Assembly (NCBI GenBank): GCA_024707305.1
Contig: JANPZZ010000013.1
Span: 62,001 to 126,000 of the forward strand
Origin: Chitinophagaceae bacterium
GTDB lineage: Bacteria; Bacteroidota; Bacteroidia; Chitinophagales; Chitinophagaceae
DNA: 64,000 nt
Direction of reading: 5' to 3'
The translations under genes and the position numbers were made by a program. The notes under the pieces were generated by a model that searched no databases, had not been told where the DNA came from, and was given only the letters and a program-made list of their open reading frames with translations. This document shows, one piece after another, positions 40,841-50,789 of this stretch (the first letter of the stretch is position 1; each line of letters begins with the position of its first letter).

Positions 40841-41842
40841 TCACGGTACATTAATTGCCTTCAGTATTTCTTCCACCACATCTTCCACGCTCACATTCTC
40901 TGCTTCTGCTTCATATGTAAGTCCGATTCGATGGCGCAGTACATCTTTGGAAATACTGCGAACATCTTCAGGAATTACAAACCCGCGTTTATTTAAAAAT
41001 GCCTGCGCTTTTGCTGCAAGTGCCAGGTTGATACTTGCGCGTGGCGAACCGCCATAACTAATCAGCGGACGCAAATTTTCAAGATTATATTGATCGGGCT
41101 GGCGCGTTGCAAAGACGATATCGAGAATATACTGCTCAATTTTTTCGTCCATATAAATCTGGCGCGTCAGGTCTTTTGCATTGTTCACTTCCAGTATTGA
41201 TACCACCTGCTTTACAGGTTCAGGTTTCACACCCTGCACATTCTGACGGATGATCATTTGTTCCTCATGCATTTTGGGATACCCCACAATTACTTTCATG
41301 ATAAAACGGTCAACCTGTGCTTCGGGTAATGGATAAGTTCCTTCCTGCTCTAAAGGGTTTTGTGTTGCCAGTACGAGAAAAGGCTCATCCAGTTTATAGG
41401 TAGAGTCGCCAATTGTTACCTGGCGTTCCTGCATGGCTTCAAGTAAAGCAGACTGTACTTTCGCGGGGGCACGGTTAATCTCATCTGCCAGAATAAAATT
41501 GGCGAAGATGGGGCCTTTGCGAACGATGAACTCATTGCGTTGCTGATTATAAATCATCGTGCCGATTACGTCGGCTGGTAACAGATCGGGTGTAAACTGT
41601 ATACGACTGAATTGTGCCTGTATCGCTTGCGCCAGTGATTTAATCGTGAGCGTTTTTGCAAGTCCGGGTACCCCTTCCAGCAAAACGTGGCCATTGCTTA
41701 AAAGGCCAATCAACAGTCGGTCGAGCATGTGGCTTTGTCCAACAATCACGTGGCCCACTTCTGCACGCAGCTTGTCGGTAAATTGTGCTGCCTGGCTGAT
41801 GCGTTCATTTAATTGACGGATATCGTCGGCGGTTTTTAACAT
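40841..41842 (-). CDS. MoxR-family AAA+ ATPase
   Basis: 333 residues, cytoplasmic chaperone-like ATPase. Walker A GVPGLAKTLTIKSLA, Walker B ILADEINRAPAKVQ, sensor region VLATQNPLEQEGTYPLPEAQ and the C-terminal lid (SYGGSPRASINLALAAKAQA). Members act with VWA/DUF58 partners, which are encoded downstream here (DUF58, BatD-like, BatA). First gene of that operon; the 134 bp upstream (41843-41976) should hold its promoter, though no clear box was found. Confidence 0.95.
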   Translation of the reverse strand: MLKTADDIRQLNERISQAAQFTDKLRAEVGHVIVGQSHMLDRLLIGLLSNGHVLLEGVPGLAKTLTIKSLAQAIQAQFSRIQFTPDLLPADVIGTMIYNQQRNEFIVRKGPIFANFILADEINRAPAKVQSALLEAMQERQVTIGDSTYKLDEPFLVLATQNPLEQEGTYPLPEAQVDRFIMKVIVGYPKMHEEQMIIRQNVQGVKPEPVKQVVSILEVNNAKDLTRQIYMDEKIEQYILDIVFATRQPDQYNLENLRPLISYGGSPRASINLALAAKAQAFLNKRGFVIPEDVRSISKDVLRHRIGLTYEAEAENVSVEDVVEEILKAINVP

Positions 41843-41976
41843 CGGTTGTTGGCGTTTTTAGATTTTTACTTAGGTTTTAGGATGGTTATTTGTTCAAAAG
41901 ACGAATATGAGGCCATCAACTACCAATCTGCGTTAAATAAATCAGGCAGAATTTAGTCTCGCATATAGAATAAATT

Positions 41977-43683
41977 TCATGCCAGATATTTACCAACAAT
42001 TGGCACCCTTCTTCCTATCCCAAATGCCTTGAAACTTACCCTGATGATCGGGCAAAACTGGTTGCGTTTGTACTCTGCATTATTGACCATACGCAGTATG
42101 CGTTTCACCAGTGCTTCATCGAAACCTTTAGCAATGATTTCCCGAGGCCCCTGCCGCATTTCTATATATTCAAACAATACACGGTCTAAAACATCATAAT
42201 CGGGCAAACTGTCGCTGTCTTTTTGATCGGGCCGCAATTCTGCAGATGGCGCCTTTTCGATAATAGAAACCGGGATAATTTCTTTTTCACGATTGATATA
42301 ACGCGCAAGTGCGTACACCTGCATTTTATATAAATCACCCAATACTGCTAATCCACCCGCCATATCACCGTATAAAGTTCCATAGCCTGTAGCCAGTTCG
42401 CTTTTGTTGGATGTATTGAGTAAAATATATCCAAACTTGTTCGAGATGGCCATCAACAGGTTGCCACGTGTACGGCTCTGGATATTTTCTTCGGCAACAC
42501 CAAATGAGGTACCGGCAAAAATGGGTTCCAGTTCTTTTAAAAACGTATCGTAGATGTTTTTTATTGGCAGGATGTCGTATGGATTACCCAGATTTTTCGA
42601 CAACACTTCTGCATCATTTACGGAATGGGAAGTGGAAAAATGAGAAGGCATCAGGAGTGCTAGTACTTTATCGGCGCCCAAAGCCTCCACCGCCAAAGCC
42701 TGCGTTACCGCGCTATCAATTCCTCCGGATGAACCCAGTATAGCTTTGGTAAAACCCATTTTACTGAAATAATCACGAATACCGAGGATCAATGCCTGAT
42801 GGATTTCTTCGATGTTCTTCGTCCCGGTAATATAGGCAATCGTGTCGTCGCCGGCACCAACATCGCGCGCCGAAAAATAAACAGGCCGATCTTCAGGAAT
42901 ATGACCCGTTGTCGGCTTCAACATGATGTTATCCAGATCAAAAACCCGGTAATCTTCCTCAAAATATTTCATCTCTGCTACCCGATCGCCATTGGCATCA
43001 TACACAAGGCTACCGCCATCAAAAACTACTTCTGTCTGTGATCCCACTGTATTGCAATAAAACATGGGCAAACCATATTTTATCGTATGCGCACGCACGA
43101 GGCTGTTGCGCACAATATCCTGTGCATAATTGTAGGGCGATGCCGATAAGTTAATCATAATATCGGGCTGCTGTTTGATCAGCTCTTCCATCGGCGTAAC
43201 CCGGTAAAGTGGGTTATCATCCATATTCCAGATGTCTTCACAAATCGTGATCGCCAGTCGATGCCCTTTAAATGGCACTACCTGCCATGAATCCGCCGGT
43301 TCAAAGTAGCGGTACTCATCAAATATATCGTAAGTGGGAAGCAGTGTTTTGTGCACTTCTGCTTTTACCTCCTGATCATAAAGGAAAAATGCAGCGTTGA
43401 AAAGATCCTTGCCTTCTACTACAGGATTGTGTGCCGGGCTGCCAATCAGGACCGCAATTCCGTCGGCCTCCCTCTTTATTTTGTCGATAGCGGTATAACA
43501 CTCGCGCAGAAAGTCGTTAAACTCCAGGAAATCGCGTGGAGGATATCCGCAAATACATAACTCGGAAAAAACGACAAGATCGACCCCATCATTTTTGGCT
43601 TTCCGGATAACGTCGATTATTTTGCCAGTATTGGATTCGAAGTTTCCAATATGATAATTTTGTTGCGCCAGCGCTATCTTCAT
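41977..43683 (-). CDS. nadE: NAD+ synthase (glutamine-dependent, nitrilase-fused)
   Basis: Last step of NAD biosynthesis: ATP-dependent amidation of deamido-NAD. 568 residues: an N-terminal nitrilase-type glutaminase (about 1-260; FSELCICGYPPRDFLE with catalytic Glu, the Lys region LLPTYDIFDEYRYFEP, and Cys in ICEDIW) and a C-terminal synthetase with P-loop LGSSGGIDSAVTQAL and NTSNKSELATGYGTLYGD. A TAAATTTG box lies immediately before the ATG on the coding strand (43688-43695 on +). nadC occurs 4 kb away. Divergent from gldB, 45 bp apart. Confidence 0.96.
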   Translation of the reverse strand: MKIALAQQNYHIGNFESNTGKIIDVIRKAKNDGVDLVVFSELCICGYPPRDFLEFNDFLRECYTAIDKIKREADGIAVLIGSPAHNPVVEGKDLFNAAFFLYDQEVKAEVHKTLLPTYDIFDEYRYFEPADSWQVVPFKGHRLAITICEDIWNMDDNPLYRVTPMEELIKQQPDIMINLSASPYNYAQDIVRNSLVRAHTIKYGLPMFYCNTVGSQTEVVFDGGSLVYDANGDRVAEMKYFEEDYRVFDLDNIMLKPTTGHIPEDRPVYFSARDVGAGDDTIAYITGTKNIEEIHQALILGIRDYFSKMGFTKAILGSSGGIDSAVTQALAVEALGADKVLALLMPSHFSTSHSVNDAEVLSKNLGNPYDILPIKNIYDTFLKELEPIFAGTSFGVAEENIQSRTRGNLLMAISNKFGYILLNTSNKSELATGYGTLYGDMAGGLAVLGDLYKMQVYALARYINREKEIIPVSIIEKAPSAELRPDQKDSDSLPDYDVLDRVLFEYIEMRQGPREIIAKGFDEALVKRILRMVNNAEYKRNQFCPIIRVSFKAFGIGRRVPIVGKYLA

Positions 43684-43728
43684 AAATCAAATTTACACAC
43701 AACAAATCAGATATAAGCTCCGTTTATC

Positions 43729-44772
43729 ATGACGATGAAATTAACCTGCGTTACCCTCCTATCTGCCCTGCTGCTCATTTCCTGTAACAATGAGCCAAAA
43801 GCACCTGAAATCAGCAATATTTCCTATGAAATGGAATTAAAGCGATTCGATCAGGATTTTTTCCGGATTGATACCCAGCAAATCGATAATTCATTGAGCC
43901 GACTGGGCGCAAAATATCCGCAATTGCTCGGCATCTTCCTGGAAAACATTCTTGCGATTTCCGATCCTTCAGGATTAAAAGCCTATTTAAGAAATTATCG
44001 ACCCGTTTACGATTCTATACAAGATGTATTTGGCGACATGCAGTCGGTAAAAAGCGATCTGGAGAAAGCATATCGCTATGTAAAATATTATTACCCCGAC
44101 TATGATCTTCCCAAATCGCTTGTGGCTGTTGCGGGTCCGCTTGATACAAGAGAAGACCTCGCACGTATGAGCAGTGGTGAACTTACCCCAAATTTCCTGG
44201 GACCCGATTTTGTGGGCGTTAGTCTTCAGTTTTACCTCGGTGCTGATTACAGTTTATACAACAGTGAGCATTTTGTCAGCAACGTAACGCCATTATTCCG
44301 CAGCCGCCGCTTTTCAAAAGAATACCTGGTTCCGGATGTGATGCGATTGGTTGCAGATGATATCTATCCCGACCGCAGTTTTACTTTATCATTGATTGAT
44401 CAGATGATTGAAAAAGGAAAACGTTGGTGGTTGATGGGTAAATTTCTTCCCGGCGTTGCAGATACTACCATAACAGGCTATACAGGCATTCAGACCGAAT
44501 GGACAGAGTCGAACGAAGGAATGATCTGGAGTTATATAGTAAAAAATGAAAAGCTTGATTCGAAAGAACCGCCTGTCATTCAAAACTACCTCGGTGAAGC
44601 CCCTTTTACGATTGGCTTACCCCAGGAATATTCTCCCGGCAATATCGGTGTGTGGCTCGGTCGCCAGATCGTCCGAAAATTTGAAAAAGAAAACAGCCAT
44701 CTTTCGGTTGATGAAATCATGAAAACGCCGGCAGAGAAGATGCTGCAGGAGGCGAAATACAAACCCAAATAA
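43729..44772 (+). CDS. gldB: Gliding motility lipoprotein GldB
   Basis: 347 residues. Lipoprotein signal with lipobox (LLSALLLISC, Cys at about residue 19), then the GldB domain: EMELKRFDQDFFRID, LGIFLENILAISDP, GVSLQFYLGADYSLY and KGKRWWLMGKFLPG. GldB is required for gliding or T9SS function in model Flavobacteria; in Chitinophagales its exact role is not shown. The nadE-gldB neighbourhood is recurrent in Bacteroidota, from general knowledge. A second ATG at 43735 is also possible. Confidence 0.92.
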   Translation: MTMKLTCVTLLSALLLISCNNEPKAPEISNISYEMELKRFDQDFFRIDTQQIDNSLSRLGAKYPQLLGIFLENILAISDPSGLKAYLRNYRPVYDSIQDVFGDMQSVKSDLEKAYRYVKYYYPDYDLPKSLVAVAGPLDTREDLARMSSGELTPNFLGPDFVGVSLQFYLGADYSLYNSEHFVSNVTPLFRSRRFSKEYLVPDVMRLVADDIYPDRSFTLSLIDQMIEKGKRWWLMGKFLPGVADTTITGYTGIQTEWTESNEGMIWSYIVKNEKLDSKEPPVIQNYLGEAPFTIGLPQEYSPGNIGVWLGRQIVRKFEKENSHLSVDEIMKTPAEKMLQEAKYKPK

Positions 44773-44783
44773 ATGTGAGAAAT

Positions 44784-44877
44784 TCGATGGTCGATGGTCG
44801 ATGATTGATGGTCGATGATCGAGGATCGATGGTAGATGATTGATGATTGATGATTGATGATTGATGCTCGATGTCTG
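44784..44877 (+). repeat. Family-A array
   Basis: GATGGTC/GATGATT/GATGATC units starting 12 bp after the gldB stop. It is followed by a terminator (44902-44928) and then a family-B array. Confidence 0.88.
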
Positions 44878-44901
44878 GTTGAAAATTTTTCAATAAACAT
44901 G

Positions 44902-44928
44902 AAAAAAGCAGCCTGGGGCTGCTTTTTC
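44902..44928. terminator. Bidirectional rho-independent terminator
   Basis: AAAAAGCAGCC (44903-44913), loop TGG, GGCTGCTTTTT (44917-44927). It serves the convergent gldB and icd genes and lies between a family-A and a family-B array. Confidence 0.92.
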
Positions 44929-44975
44929 TATTTTAACGTTTGTCGTTTTATATCGAACGCTTAACAACGGTTTTG

Positions 44976-45060
44976 TTCACATTCCCACACATTTCCTCAT
45001 TTTCTCATTTTCCTCACATTTCCACATTTTCTCATTTACTCATTTCCACATTTTCTCACT
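44976..45060 (+). repeat. Family-B octamer array
   Basis: CACATTTC/CTCATTTT units; the last unit contains the TCA that is the stop codon (TGA) of the convergent icd gene at 45056-45058. Confidence 0.86.
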
Positions 45061-46506
45061 GTCCTTGCGCCAGACTATATGCTTTTTTATCTCCCCATTT
45101 ATTCAACAACTCGAGTGAGCAGATTTTGAAGTTGCCGCTGAGGCTTACATACAATCCGATTACATCCTGTTGATTGAGTGCAGAACCATCAATGCTCTCG
45201 AAGCGAACATTGTACTGGTTCACCAGGTTGGTATACAATGAACCCGTAGGCCATACCTGTGTACCGCGGTTGCTGATGTTAATAAGGTTAAATTTCACGC
45301 CGGCATGACGCTGGCATTTATGTGCAATTGCTTCTGGTTGTTCAGAGCTTTCGATAAACAGGTCCACACCCACAATTGATTCTGGTTCTGTTTCGCTGCT
45401 TTCCATCATACTGTTTTGAACCAGTTTTAATGGAGCAGGGGTGCCAGGTTTATTGGGAATGATTGGTTTTGCACCAACAGCTGGCATCTTACCAAAGTTG
45501 GCAATGATGGCGTCAGCAAACTGGGTGGTATTTACCGGTGCAATAGATTTATCACCAAAATCGCCTGTTCTCACACCGCTTTCGAGTGTATAAAGCAATG
45601 CGTTTTCAATTACGGCTGCGTTTTCTGTAAGTCCTACGTGTCGTAACATTGCGATACCACTCAGCAATAATGCTGTTGGGTTTGCAATATTTTTTCCTGC
45701 GATATCGGGTGCTGTACCGTGTACCGCTTCAAAAATAGAGATATGGTCGCCGATGTTTGCAGAGGGAGCAAAACCTAAACCACCTACTAAACCAGCACAC
45801 AAATCGCTCACGATATCACCCTGCAGGTTCGTCAGCACCACCACATCAAATGTATCTGGTCGCGTAACGAGTTTCATACAGAGATCATCAACGATAATAT
45901 CGTCTGCTTTCAGATCAGGATATTCTTTTGCTACTTCATAAAAACATTCCAGGAACAAACCATCCGTAATTTTCATGATGTTAGCCTTGTGACCGCAAGT
46001 AATTCGACGTGCTTTTTTCTGGCGGGCCATTTCGAAAGCATAACGAATCACCTGCATACTTCCGGGACGTGTAATAAAACGGCGGCTGAGCGCAACGTCG
46101 TGCGTGAGCATATGTTCAACACCTCCGTAGGTGTCTTCAATATTTTCACGTACAACCGTAATGTCAATCGGAATACCTGCTTTGCTGAAAACTGTATCCA
46201 CACCATGCAGGCTTTGGAAAGCCCTTTTGTTGGCATACGTGTTCCAGGTTTTACGAGCCGTTACGTTGATACTTTTTACACCTTTTCCTTTAGGCGTTTC
46301 CATAGGACCCTTAAAAGTAGTCCCAGGTTTTCAATTGTCTGACGTGCCTCAGGCGTCATTCCATTGTTGAAACCTTTGTCGAAAACCCATTTACCCATGT
46401 CTACCATTTCGTATTCAAGGGGTGTATTGTTGGCATTAAAAATGCGCAGAACGGCATCCATGATCTCGGGACCGATACCATCACCTTTTGCTACAGCTAT
46501 TTTCAT
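45056..46506 (-). CDS. icd: Isocitrate dehydrogenase (NADP-type family, long form with C-terminal extension)
   Basis: TCA-cycle oxidative decarboxylation of isocitrate to 2-oxoglutarate. About 483 residues. N-terminal KGDGIGPEIMDAVLRIF, substrate-binding RENIEDTYGGVEHM, metal site DIIVDDLCMKLVTRPDTFD, and FEAVHGTAPDIAGKNIANPT. Beyond about residue 345 there is a ~135-residue C-terminal domain (VGVDLFIESSEQPEAIAHKC onward), as in Thermus-type enzymes. The frame breaks at T4 (+ strand A4, 46313-46316), where one base is missing; repair gives LLFKGPMETPKGKGVKS. Cofactor preference not determined. Confidence 0.94.
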
Positions 46507-46625
46507 ATTGAAATAAATATTAAGGGGTGCTTTGAAGCCGCAAATTTACGTCAACATCTGTTAAAAAAGGGGAAGTTTTACCTTCCTCGGGCTTTTTCAT
46601 TATTTTTACCGAAACACCGTGGGGT

Positions 46626-47012
46626 ATGAATAGTATAATTACCGAAGGAGTTCAGGTGAGCGTTGAAACGTTTTATCAACCCGATTACAGCAACCCGCTG
46701 CAATCGGAGTTTATGTTCGCTTACCGTATCACACTGGAGAACCATAATTCGTTTGCGGTAAAACTGCATCGCCGTTTTTGGGAAATCTTTGATAGCAACG
46801 GCAGCCATCGCGAAGTGGAAGGAGAAGGTGTAGTAGGTGTGCAACCGGTAATTGAACCGGGCGAATCATACCAGTATGTTAGCGGTTGTAATCTCCGAAC
46901 GGAAATGGGAAAGATGAAAGGAAGTTACCAGATGGAGAACCTTCATACAAAGTCCATATTTCGGGTTGATATTCCTTCTTTCGAGATGATTGTGCCAATG
47001 AAAAATAACTAA
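46626..47012 (+). CDS. apaG: ApaG family protein
   Basis: 128 residues with the ApaG immunoglobulin-like fold: VSVETFYQPDYSNPLQSEFM, FAYRITLENHNSFAVKLHRR, the glycine-rich VEGEGVVGVQPVIEPGESYQ and YVSGCNLRTEMGKMKGSYQM. Linked in enterobacteria to Co/Mg resistance; biochemical role unclear. Divergent from icd (119 bp between) and convergent with the SUI1 gene (8-bp gap). Confidence 0.94.
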   Translation: MNSIITEGVQVSVETFYQPDYSNPLQSEFMFAYRITLENHNSFAVKLHRRFWEIFDSNGSHREVEGEGVVGVQPVIEPGESYQYVSGCNLRTEMGKMKGSYQMENLHTKSIFRVDIPSFEMIVPMKNN

Positions 47013-47020
47013 ACCGTTAT

Positions 47021-47353
47021 TTACCCCTTCACAGTGTATCCATTCTTTACCAGCCATTGTTTTACTTTCTCTCGCTGATCGCCCTGGATAATAATTTCTC
47101 CATTTTTTGCCGAACCGCCGGTACCACAAAAGCTTTTTAATTTTTTACCCAGTTCTTCGAGGTCGTTGTCGTTTCCGACAAAACCTGTTATCAGGGTGAC
47201 AGCCTTCCCCGCACGTTGTTTAGTGTCGAGCCGAATATTTAGTTTCTGCTTGGCTGGTGGCAGCGTTTCCATATCAGGCTGGTTTTCTTCGATTCTAAAA
47301 TTGGGATCCGTACTATAGACATAACCACTGCTTTGGTTGGGTTTCTTTTTCAT
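47021..47353 (-). CDS. yciH: SUI1/eIF1-like translation factor (YciH family)
   Basis: 110 residues. The conserved SUI1 core covers the C-terminal 75 residues: GKAVTLITGFVGNDNDLEEL, KLKSFCGTGGSAKNGEIIIQ and VKQWLVKNGYTVKG. Bacterial YciH can discriminate start-site fidelity on the 30S subunit in vitro; its physiological role is unsettled. It lies 27 bp downstream of nadC on the same strand, so it is probably co-transcribed. Confidence 0.93.
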   Translation of the reverse strand: MKKKPNQSSGYVYSTDPNFRIEENQPDMETLPPAKQKLNIRLDTKQRAGKAVTLITGFVGNDNDLEELGKKLKSFCGTGGSAKNGEIIIQGDQREKVKQWLVKNGYTVKG

Positions 47354-47380
47354 CGTCGTTGAGTTTAAATCGTCAATGGA

Positions 47381-48232
47381 TTATATCGCTTTCAAACTGA
47401 GATCAAGACTTCTCGCCTGGTGAATCAATGCTCCCACTGAAACAAAGTCAACACCGGTAGCTGCATATGCTGTAATGTTGCTGATGTTGATGCCGCCGCT
47501 GGCTTCGGTTTCAAAATCATCACCCAGAATTTCAAGTGCAGGTTTTATTTGTGCGGGTGTAAAATTGTCCAGCATTACGCGAAATACTTTTCCTTTTCCG
47601 GCTTTAGCAACGATTTCAACATCTTCCAGACTTCTGGTTTCTACTTCAATTTTCAAACCGGGTTTCTTTTCCTGCACATATTTCCACGCTTTGTCAATCG
47701 CCTTTTCTATGCCGCCGCAATAATCGATATGGTTATCCTTCAGCATAATCATATCAAAAAGACCGAACCGATGGTTTACGCCTCCGCCGATGCGTACGGC
47801 TTCTTTTTCCAACAAACGGAAATTGGGAGTTGTTTTGCGCGTATCCAGCAGGCGTGTTTTATAGCCTGCCAGTTTTTCGGTATACGTTTTTGTAAGCGTT
47901 GCGATGCCGCTCATGCGTTGCATGCAGTTTAACACAAGACGTTCGCAGGTTAAGATGGTATGGACGCCAGCTTCTACTTCGAAAGCTTTTTCGCCCGGTT
48001 GCATGGTCTCGCCATCATCTTTTAGTTTTTGAAACTTTGAGTCGGGATCTTTATAGGCAAAAATCTGTGCGGCTACTTCCACGCCGGCCAACACGCCTGC
48101 TTCTTTTATTTTAAGTACAGCACGCCCTCTTTCATGTGGATCGATACATGATAAGGTGGAGTGGTCACCATCACCACAATCTTCCTTCAAAGCTTCGTCG
48201 ATAAGGTGCAATAGTTGGGTTCGAAAATTCAT
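47381..48232 (-). CDS. nadC: Nicotinate-nucleotide pyrophosphorylase (carboxylating)
   Basis: Quinolinate phosphoribosyltransferase of de novo NAD synthesis. 283 residues. LKEDCGDGDHSTLSCID, LLDTRKTTPNFRLLEKEAVR, GGGVNHRFGLFDMIMLKDNH and EASGGINISNI are diagnostic. ATG 48232 (MNFRTQLLHLID) is chosen; upstream in-frame codons overlap the terminator at 48272. Functionally linked with nadE in this window. Confidence 0.96.
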   Translation of the reverse strand: MNFRTQLLHLIDEALKEDCGDGDHSTLSCIDPHERGRAVLKIKEAGVLAGVEVAAQIFAYKDPDSKFQKLKDDGETMQPGEKAFEVEAGVHTILTCERLVLNCMQRMSGIATLTKTYTEKLAGYKTRLLDTRKTTPNFRLLEKEAVRIGGGVNHRFGLFDMIMLKDNHIDYCGGIEKAIDKAWKYVQEKKPGLKIEVETRSLEDVEIVAKAGKGKVFRVMLDNFTPAQIKPALEILGDDFETEASGGINISNITAYAATGVDFVSVGALIHQARSLDLSLKAI

Positions 48233-48271
48233 AACGCAAAGAAAATGAAAATGCAGCTGTGAAGTGACAGA

Positions 48272-48311
48272 AAAAAAACCTGTAGCGCCCCAAGACATTA
48301 CAGGTTTTTTT
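48272..48311. terminator. Rho-independent terminator
   Basis: AAAAAAACCTGTA (48272-48284) pairs with TACAGGTTTTTTT (48299-48311), 14-nt loop. On the minus strand it ends the DUF4783 transcript before nadC. Confidence 0.9.
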
Positions 48312-48332
48312 CAACGATTTATTTGCGTCTTG

Positions 48333-48725
48333 TTATTCGATTGGCTGAAATCGTATTTCTTTTACCAGTTCACGGTTACCTTTCGCTTTCATAAATACGT
48401 GAGCGCGAAAAGCGCCGGATTTGGTGTTAAGGGTGCCAATGCAATAATGACCTCCGGGAGCGTCGCCTTTGTGTTTCAGGTCAAATCCTTTTACACCATT
48501 ATTGGTAAAAAAGTCCCGCACAATCACCTGTGCCTGGGCTTTGCTGTAGCTATTACTTTTTACGGGCAGCGTCAGCTCCACGTTATCATCGAAATACTTC
48601 GACAATTCGTTTGCATTTCCCGTTCGGAGTGCCCCGATAACGCCATCAATGCCGGTCTGGTCCTCGGTAAACGAAGACGAAATCAGCAGCAGTGACAGCA
48701 GCAATGTGGTAAATGTTGTTTTCAT
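48333..48725 (-). CDS. DUF4783-type secreted NTF2-like protein
   Basis: 130 residues with a signal peptide (MKTTFTTLLLSLLLISSSF). The mature part fits a SnoaL/NTF2-like cone: IDGVIGALRTGNANELSKYF, DDNVELTLPVKSNSYSKAQA, VKGFDLKHKGDAPGGHYCIG, HVFMKAKGNRELVKEIRF. Such proteins are common in Bacteroidota, of unknown function. Flanked downstream by a strong terminator. Confidence 0.82.
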   Translation of the reverse strand: MKTTFTTLLLSLLLISSSFTEDQTGIDGVIGALRTGNANELSKYFDDNVELTLPVKSNSYSKAQAQVIVRDFFTNNGVKGFDLKHKGDAPGGHYCIGTLNTKSGAFRAHVFMKAKGNRELVKEIRFQPIE

Positions 48726-48944
48726 AACTTATCGATTTCACAGGTGTTTGGTAATAACAATAGGGTACGGATCAAAATGTGTACTAAAATAATAAAAACA
48801 TACAGTTTTGCGCCTTTCGGGGATAATTAACCGAATGATCTGTAGTTTTACAGCGCATTACAAGCGTGTTTTTACCGAATATATACCTGACAACCTGCAT
48901 TTTACCCCTCGTAAACATGCCGGAATCACAAACTCATAACACAT

Positions 48945-50473
48945 ATGTCTACCAGGAAAGCGATATTGATCATTATGGACGGGTGGGGACTCGGAAAAGT
49001 TGCATCGGCGGATGCCATCCAGCAGGCCAAAACTCCTTTGTTTCAGCATTATACAACCAATACCCTCATAGTGAGCTCATTACATGTGGTGAAGCGGTGG
49101 GCCTCCCCGAGGGGCAAATGGGGAATTCTGAAGTGGGGCATTTGAACCTCGGAGCCGGACGCGTGGTTTACCAGGAGCTGCAGCGGATCAATGTCGCTAT
49201 CAGGGAAGGCGAGCTGGCAGGGAATGCAAACCTGCTGCGCGCGCTGGAACATGCTAAACTTCAAGGCAAGCCCGTTCACCTGATGGGACTGGTAAGCGAT
49301 GGCGGCGTACACTCGCACATCAACCACCTGAAAGCACTTGTCGACATCTGCCATACACAGGGCCTGGGCGAAGTTTATATCCATGCATTTACCGACGGGC
49401 GCGACTGCGACCCCAAAAGCGGCCTGGGCTTCTTAACTGATCTGCAGGGCCACCTCGATAAAACAACCGGAAAAATCGCCAGTGTAAGTGGCCGTTATTA
49501 TGCCATGGACCGCGATAAACGCTGGGAGCGTGTGAAGCTGGCTTATGATGCCCTTGTAAATGGCAAGGGACAAATGGCTTCAAGTGGCATTGCTGCAGTG
49601 GCAGATTCTTATGAGAAGAACGTGTCTGACGAATTCATCCTTCCCACTGTTATCGTTAATGCAGACCAGCAACCTGTTGCTACCATCCGATCGGGTGATA
49701 TAGTGATTTGTTTCAACTTCCGCACCGACCGCTGTCGCGAAATTACAGAGGTATTAACACAACATGATATTCCAGATCACGACATGTATAAACTGTCGAT
49801 TGACTATACCACGATGACGCAGTATGATCAAAGTTATCAGGGAGTTCATGTTCTTTTCAACAACGATGATTTGCGGATGACGATTGGTGAAGTGTTGGAA
49901 AAAGCAGGTAAAAAACAAATCCGAATTGCAGAAACAGAAAAATATCCGCACGTTACTTTCTTCTTTAGTGGCGGTCGTGAAGTTCCTTTTGAAGGTGAAA
50001 CGCGCATCATGGTACCATCACCCAAAGTAGCTACTTACGATCTTAAACCGGAGATGAGTGCGTATGAAATGACAGACGCATTGCTGCCTCATTTGCAGGA
50101 CGGAGCAGTAGATTTTGTGTGCCTTAACTATGCCAATGCCGACATGGTTGGTCATACCGGCATATTTGAAGCGGCTATAAAAGCTGTAGAAACCGTTGAC
50201 ACCTGTGTGAGCAAGGTCGTTACTACTGCACTCGCAAATGGATATACGATATTCCTCACAGCAGATCATGGCAACTCCGACTACATGCGCAATGAAGACG
50301 GTAGTCCCAATACAGCACATACTTTGAACCCTGTCCCCTTCTTCGTTATTGATAATCAATGGCGTGGAACTCTCAAAAACGGCAAACTTGCCGACATCGC
50401 TCCTACAATTCTTAACTGGATGCAAATAGCTGCACCCGTGGAGATGACTGGTGAGATATTGATGGGAGAATAG
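48945..50473 (+). CDS. gpmI: Phosphoglycerate mutase, cofactor-independent (BPG-independent)
   Basis: Glycolytic interconversion of 3- and 2-phosphoglycerate with two Mn ions. About 509 residues. N-terminal metal motif LIIMDGWGLG, phospho-Ser loop GQMGNSEVGHLNLGAGR, SDGGVHSHINHLKAL, FTDGRDCDP, CLNYANADMVGHTG and TADHGNSDYM. The ATG at 48945 is typical. One base is missing near 49060 (acc aat | tac cct): repair joins FQHYTTN to YPHSELITCGEAVG. This break is not in an obvious homopolymer. The TAG at 50471-50473 runs directly into a family-D repeat. Confidence 0.95.
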
Positions 50474-50619
50474 TGGGGGGATGGATGGGGGATGGGGGAT
50501 GGTGGATGGGGGATGGTGGATGGAAGATGGATGGAGGATGGTGGATGGATGGGGGATGGATGGGGGATGGGGGATGGTGGATGGATGGGGGATGGTGGAA
50601 TGGAAGATGGTGGATGGAA
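50474..50619 (+). repeat. Longest family-D heptamer array
   Basis: About 20 GGATGGN units with period 7, occasionally interrupted by GGAAGATGG. Because 7 is not a multiple of 3, open frames occur in all three phases; they encode W/G/D/M-rich low-complexity peptides and are not annotated. Confidence 0.9.
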
Positions 50620-50620
50620 G

Positions 50621-50694
50621 CATTTCCGCAATTTCACATTTCCGCATTTCCTCATTTCCACATTTCCTCATTCGCACATTTCCACATTTCCCCC
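50621..50694 (+). repeat. Family-B octamer array
   Basis: CATTTCCGCAATTTCACATT and CTCATTTC/CACATTTC units following the family-D array. With it the array fills most of the 316 bp between gpmI and the sigma-factor gene; the last ~95 bp upstream of 50790 should hold the sigma-gene promoter, but no clear box is visible. Confidence 0.85.
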
Positions 50695-50789
50695 TCCCGT
50701 GTTTTCCTCTCTTTTCCCCGGAAAATTACTTTCCCGTGCAGCTTTCGTAATCAAAAATTGTCTAAATTACGGGCAACCAAACGGGAATT

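Noticed and set aside
43684-43695. TAAATTTG box directly before the nadE ATG, suggesting a leaderless transcript
   Set aside because: No -33 element at the right distance and the AT-rich octamer is common by chance.
45056-46506. Two separate dehydrogenase genes or a pseudogene
   Set aside because: One missing base at 46313-46316 explains the split; every catalytic motif is intact.
36308-50750. Shared 13-mer GCAGCTTTCGTAA at 36308 and 50738, each about 40-46 bp upstream of a start codon
   Set aside because: In 64 kb many 13-mer coincidences are expected by chance; two sites are not enough to claim a regulatory box.
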